Part shown: positions 4,073-6,103 of the stretch, one piece after another | Layout: each line of letters begins with the position of its first letter | Numbering within the stretch: the stretch's first letter is position 1 | Assembly (NCBI GenBank): GCA_900755995.1 | Contig: CAAEIM010000211.1 | Span: 1 to 6,103 of the forward strand | DNA: 6,103 nucleotides | DNA from: Clostridia bacterium | GTDB lineage: Bacteria; Bacillota; Clostridia; Oscillospirales; Acutalibacteraceae | Direction of reading: 5' to 3' | The notes under the pieces: model-generated | The model's input: only the letters and a program-made list of their open reading frames with translations | Databases searched by the model: none | What the model was told of the DNA's origin: nothing | Program-made: the position numbers and the translations under genes

Positions 4073-6103
4073 ATGAAAGTTAAAAAGGTATTATCGTATA
4101 TACTGGTTGCAGCTATGATGCTGTCGGTCTTTGCCATTCCTGCTACGGCAGTGGAAGGAAGCGAAACTGTTGTTCATTACTACAATGAAAACAACTGGCA
4201 AAATCCGTATATCTACTATTACAGTGACGGAAACACACCTGTCAGCTGGCCGGGTACAGCTATGAACAATGACGGCGATAACTGGTACAGCTACACAATA
4301 AGCAATTTTTCATCGGCAAAGGTTATTTTCAGCAATAACGGTGCTGATCAGTATCCTGCACAAAATCAGGAGGGCTTGACTGTTTCCGGCGAAAAATGGT
4401 ATAGGTCGGGAGTTTTTTATGATCAGAATCCCGATTTGTCAAAAATAACCGTTCATTACTATAATTCCAACGCTTGGAATAATCCGTATATTTCCTATTA
4501 TACAGACAATTCTCAGCCTGTAACATGGCCGGGAAGAGCTATGACGTCGGACGGAAACGGCTGGTATTCTTATGATATTTACGGATTTGACGAAGTTAAG
4601 GTAATATTCAGTGATAACGGCGCAAATCAGATTCCGCCGCAAAATGAAACAGGCTACACTGTAACAGGTGAAAAATGGTTCGTTAATGGCACTCTTTATG
4701 ATGCTGAACCTGACGGCATTACAGTTCATTTCTATGACTATAATAACTGGGGCAATGTAAACATCTATTATTACAGCGGAAATCTTGAAGGAACAAGCTG
4801 GGCGGGTGTGCCTATGAATGCTGATGGTGACGGCTGGTACACATACAAGATTTTCGGTTATGACGAAGCAAGGGTTCTGTTCAACAACGGCAAAGGAGCA
4901 CAGATTCCGGGTGTTATGGAAGAAGGCTTTCTTGTATCAGGTGAAATGTGGTACAGAAACGGTACGTGGACAACAGAAAGACCTGATGAAATAACAGTAT
5001 ATTTCTATAAGCCTGACGGTTGGAACAAGCCGAATATCTATTATTATCTTAATGACAGCGACACAGGCGCTGCCTGGCCGGGAACAGCTATGACAGAGGT
5101 TTCTGACGGCTGGTACAGTTACACAATTACAAAATATTCGTCTGCAAAGGTTATGTTTAACGACGGTACAAATCAAATTCCCGCACAAAACCAACCGGGA
5201 CTTGACGCAAGCGGAGTAATGTGGTATAAAAATGGTGTGTGGTGCAATTCAGAAACCGACACAGACGGCGACAAACTTCCGGATTATATGGAGCTTGTAT
5301 TTAATACAAATATAAATAATGCCGATACCGATGGTGACGGTCTGCCTGACGGTTTTGAGGTAATTATGCTTGGCACAGACCCGTTAAAGCGTGACAGTGA
5401 CAATAACGGCATTAATGACGGACAGGAAGACGCTGACAGTGACGGTCTGACAAATCTGAGAGAATATCAGCTCGGTACTGACCCTAACAAAGCAGATACT
5501 GACGACGATGGACTGACAGACAGCGAAGAAGTAAATACATACAACACAAATCCGTTGGAAAAAGATACAGATGGAGATACTCTTTCCGACAGTGATGATG
5601 TTACACTCGGATTCAGCCCGTTATTGCAGGATACAGACGGGGACGGCATACTTGACTGTGATGAAAAAATTGAACAGACAATGTCGCAATCAATAGAAGA
5701 TGAAGAAAAACCCGAGGTTACGGACGTAACCGTAAGCTTCAGCGGAACAGGCAATATTAACAATACAACTACCATTGAAAATATATATAATGTGGATATG
5801 GTTTCAAGCGAAGTAGTTGGTCTTGTTGGTGTTCCCGTTGAAATTAAAACCACTTCACAATTTGATGAAGCAGTTATAACCTTTACATATGATGATACAC
5901 AGCTTGGAGATACTCCGGAAGAAAATCTGTCTGTAATGTGGTATGATGAAGAAAATAACTGGTTCCAAATTCTTGACAGAGAAAGCGTTGTAGATGCTGA
6001 AAACAATACAGTCAGTGTAACCACAACACATTTTTCCAAATATATGCTGGTTGATAAAGTAAAATGGTTTAATAAATGGGAAACCGAATTGAGTTATACT
6101 CGT
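4073..6103 (+). CDS. Secreted multi-CBM26 / TSP3-repeat starch-binding surface protein (C-terminus beyond window)
   Basis: The frame is open for 677 codons to the right edge. Residues 1-26 are a Sec signal peptide (KVKK, hydrophobic core, Ala-Thr-Ala cleavage site, no lipobox). Four modules of about 84 residues follow at 33-116, 125-209, 216-299 and 307-390. Each has a paired-Tyr strand, WPG-A-M, GWYSY, KV-F and NQIPAQN-type motifs as in CBM26 starch-binding modules (CBM25 is the nearest alternative). Residues 395-532 hold seven Asp-rich loops of the bacterial TSP3 calcium-binding type. Residues about 549-660 form a beta-rich domain ending in TTHFSKYMLVD. In similar proteins I recall, this region precedes a von Willebrand A domain; that is inference, as it lies outside the window. 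No glycoside hydrolase domain is visible, so it is more likely a cell-surface starch adhesin or scaffold than an amylase, but a catalytic domain downstream cannot be excluded. The anchor or dockerin would also lie outside. The only cysteines are Cys391 and Cys529, flanking the TSP3 region. Confidence 0.9.
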   Translation, partial: MKVKKVLSYILVAAMMLSVFAIPATAVEGSETVVHYYNENNWQNPYIYYYSDGNTPVSWPGTAMNNDGDNWYSYTISNFSSAKVIFSNNGADQYPAQNQEGLTVSGEKWYRSGVFYDQNPDLSKITVHYYNSNAWNNPYISYYTDNSQPVTWPGRAMTSDGNGWYSYDIYGFDEVKVIFSDNGANQIPPQNETGYTVTGEKWFVNGTLYDAEPDGITVHFYDYNNWGNVNIYYYSGNLEGTSWAGVPMNADGDGWYTYKIFGYDEARVLFNNGKGAQIPGVMEEGFLVSGEMWYRNGTWTTERPDEITVYFYKPDGWNKPNIYYYLNDSDTGAAWPGTAMTEVSDGWYSYTITKYSSAKVMFNDGTNQIPAQNQPGLDASGVMWYKNGVWCNSETDTDGDKLPDYMELVFNTNINNADTDGDGLPDGFEVIMLGTDPLKRDSDNNGINDGQEDADSDGLTNLREYQLGTDPNKADTDDDGLTDSEEVNTYNTNPLEKDTDGDTLSDSDDVTLGFSPLLQDTDGDGILDCDEKIEQTMSQSIEDEEKPEVTDVTVSFSGTGNINNTTTIENIYNVDMVSSEVVGLVGVPVEIKTTSQFDEAVITFTYDDTQLGDTPEENLSVMWYDEENNWFQILDRESVVDAENNTVSVTTTHFSKYMLVDKVKWFNKWETELSYTR
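4169..4420 (+). repeat. CBM26-like module 1
   Basis: Residues 33-116 begin VVHYYNENNW and continue with the YIYYY strand, WPGTAM (Trp59), WYSYTI, SSAKVIF and YPAQNQEG, ending in GEKWYRSG. The exposed Tyr residues and Trp59 are the likely sugar-stacking residues by analogy with characterised CBM26 modules. It is most like module 4. Confidence 0.8.
4445..4699 (+). repeat. CBM26-like module 2
   Basis: Residues 125-209 repeat the same pattern 92 residues on: ITVHYYNSNAW, YISYY, WPGRAM (Trp152), GWYSYDI, EVKVIF, NQIPPQN and GEKWFVNG. The binding motifs appear intact. Confidence 0.8.
4718..4969 (+). repeat. CBM26-like module 3, most divergent
   Basis: Residues 216-299 keep the framework (ITVHFYDYNNW, NIYYY, GWYTYKI, EARVLF, GEMWYRNG). 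However, WPG is changed to WAG (Trp243), and the PAQNQ loop is replaced by PGVMEEG after QI. The altered loop may change affinity or ligand preference. Confidence 0.75.
4991..5242 (+). repeat. CBM26-like module 4
   Basis: Residues 307-390 have the full pattern: ITVYFYKPDGW, NIYYY, WPGTAM (Trp335), GWYSYTI, SSAKVMF, NQIPAQNQPG and WYKNGVW. It is closest to the classical CBM26 consensus and to module 1. It ends directly at Cys391, before the Asp-rich region. Confidence 0.82.
5255..5668 (+). repeat. Seven TSP3-type calcium-binding loops
   Basis: Residues 395-532 contain Asp-rich loops starting at Asp396, Asp418, Asp441, Asp453, Asp475, Asp498 and Asp520. Most fit D-x-D-x-D-G-L/I-x-D. Spacing is 22-23 residues except for one short 12-residue step between the third and fourth loops. 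Several are joined by E-x(2)-x-GTDP-type linkers typical of bacterial TSP3 repeats. Such arrays bind calcium and act as stiff spacers between extracellular domains. The loops resemble dockerin loops, but the count, spacing and mid-protein position argue against a dockerin. Confidence 0.82.
5717..6052 (+). other. Beta-rich domain after the TSP3 array, possibly preceding a VWA domain
   Basis: Residues 549-660 alternate hydrophobic and polar positions, as in a beta-sandwich: VTVSFSGTG, VGVPVEIKT, EAVITFTY, LSVMWYDEENNWFQIL and NTVSVTTTHFSKYMLVD. The pattern of a commented value (WYDEENNWFQI) followed by a TTHFS-Y-LVD strand recurs, as I recall it, in Firmicute surface proteins just ahead of a von Willebrand A domain. 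The family name is not certain. Confidence 0.45.

Noticed and set aside
5255..5668. Dockerin type I domain
   Set aside because: Dockerins have two loops and are usually terminal. Here there are seven loops with 22-23-residue spacing and TSP3-type linkers in mid-protein.
5467..6039. 190-codon open frame on the minus strand, Ser/Val-rich
   Set aside because: It lies antisense inside the TSP3 and following domain. Its composition is the mirror of Asp-rich codons, and it has no credible start signal. The plus frame is clearly the real one.

Overview
The window looks like chromosomal DNA from a low-to-moderate GC, spore-forming, anaerobic Firmicute, most plausibly a starch-using gut member of the Ruminococcaceae/Oscillospiraceae (Ruminococcus-like). 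Four observations support this: a clear SpoIIE sporulation phosphatase, strong Gram-positive Shine-Dalgarno sequences (AAAGGAG type), very AT-rich intergenic DNA, and a secreted protein with repeated CBM26-type starch-binding modules. The genus is inferred. No rRNA, tRNA, phage, IS element or CRISPR array is visible.

Layout. (1) Bases 1-2063, minus strand: the first 687 codons of spoIIE, running off the left edge inside the PP2C phosphatase domain. (2) 2064-2476: AT-rich spacer holding a candidate spoIIE promoter with the unusual 21-bp spacing known from Spo0A-activated promoters, a 16-bp tandem repeat, and a strong rho-independent terminator for the next gene. (3) 2477-3490, minus strand: a monocistronic sugar-transfer-associated ATP-grasp enzyme with its own near-consensus sigma-A promoter, which is overlapped by a perfect 9-bp inverted repeat (candidate operator). 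(4) 3491-4072: a divergent intergenic region with a second palindrome, a strong extended -10 promoter facing right, and a leader of about 275 nt. The leader carries several short palindromes and two two-codon ORFs (Met-Leu-stop and Met-Phe-stop) behind good ribosome-binding sites. (5) 4073-6103, plus strand: the first 677 codons of a large secreted protein with a signal peptide, four CBM26-like modules, seven Asp-rich TSP3-type calcium-binding loops and the start of a beta-rich C-terminal region. It runs off the right edge.

The three genes do not form an operon and show no single shared pathway. SpoIIE works at the forespore septum. The ATP-grasp protein is cytoplasmic and perhaps linked to surface polysaccharide. 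The right-hand protein is extracellular and probably binds starch without a catalytic domain, at least in the visible part. The most interesting part is the right half: an apparently non-catalytic multi-CBM/TSP3 surface protein under a long, structured leader with minimal upstream ORFs.
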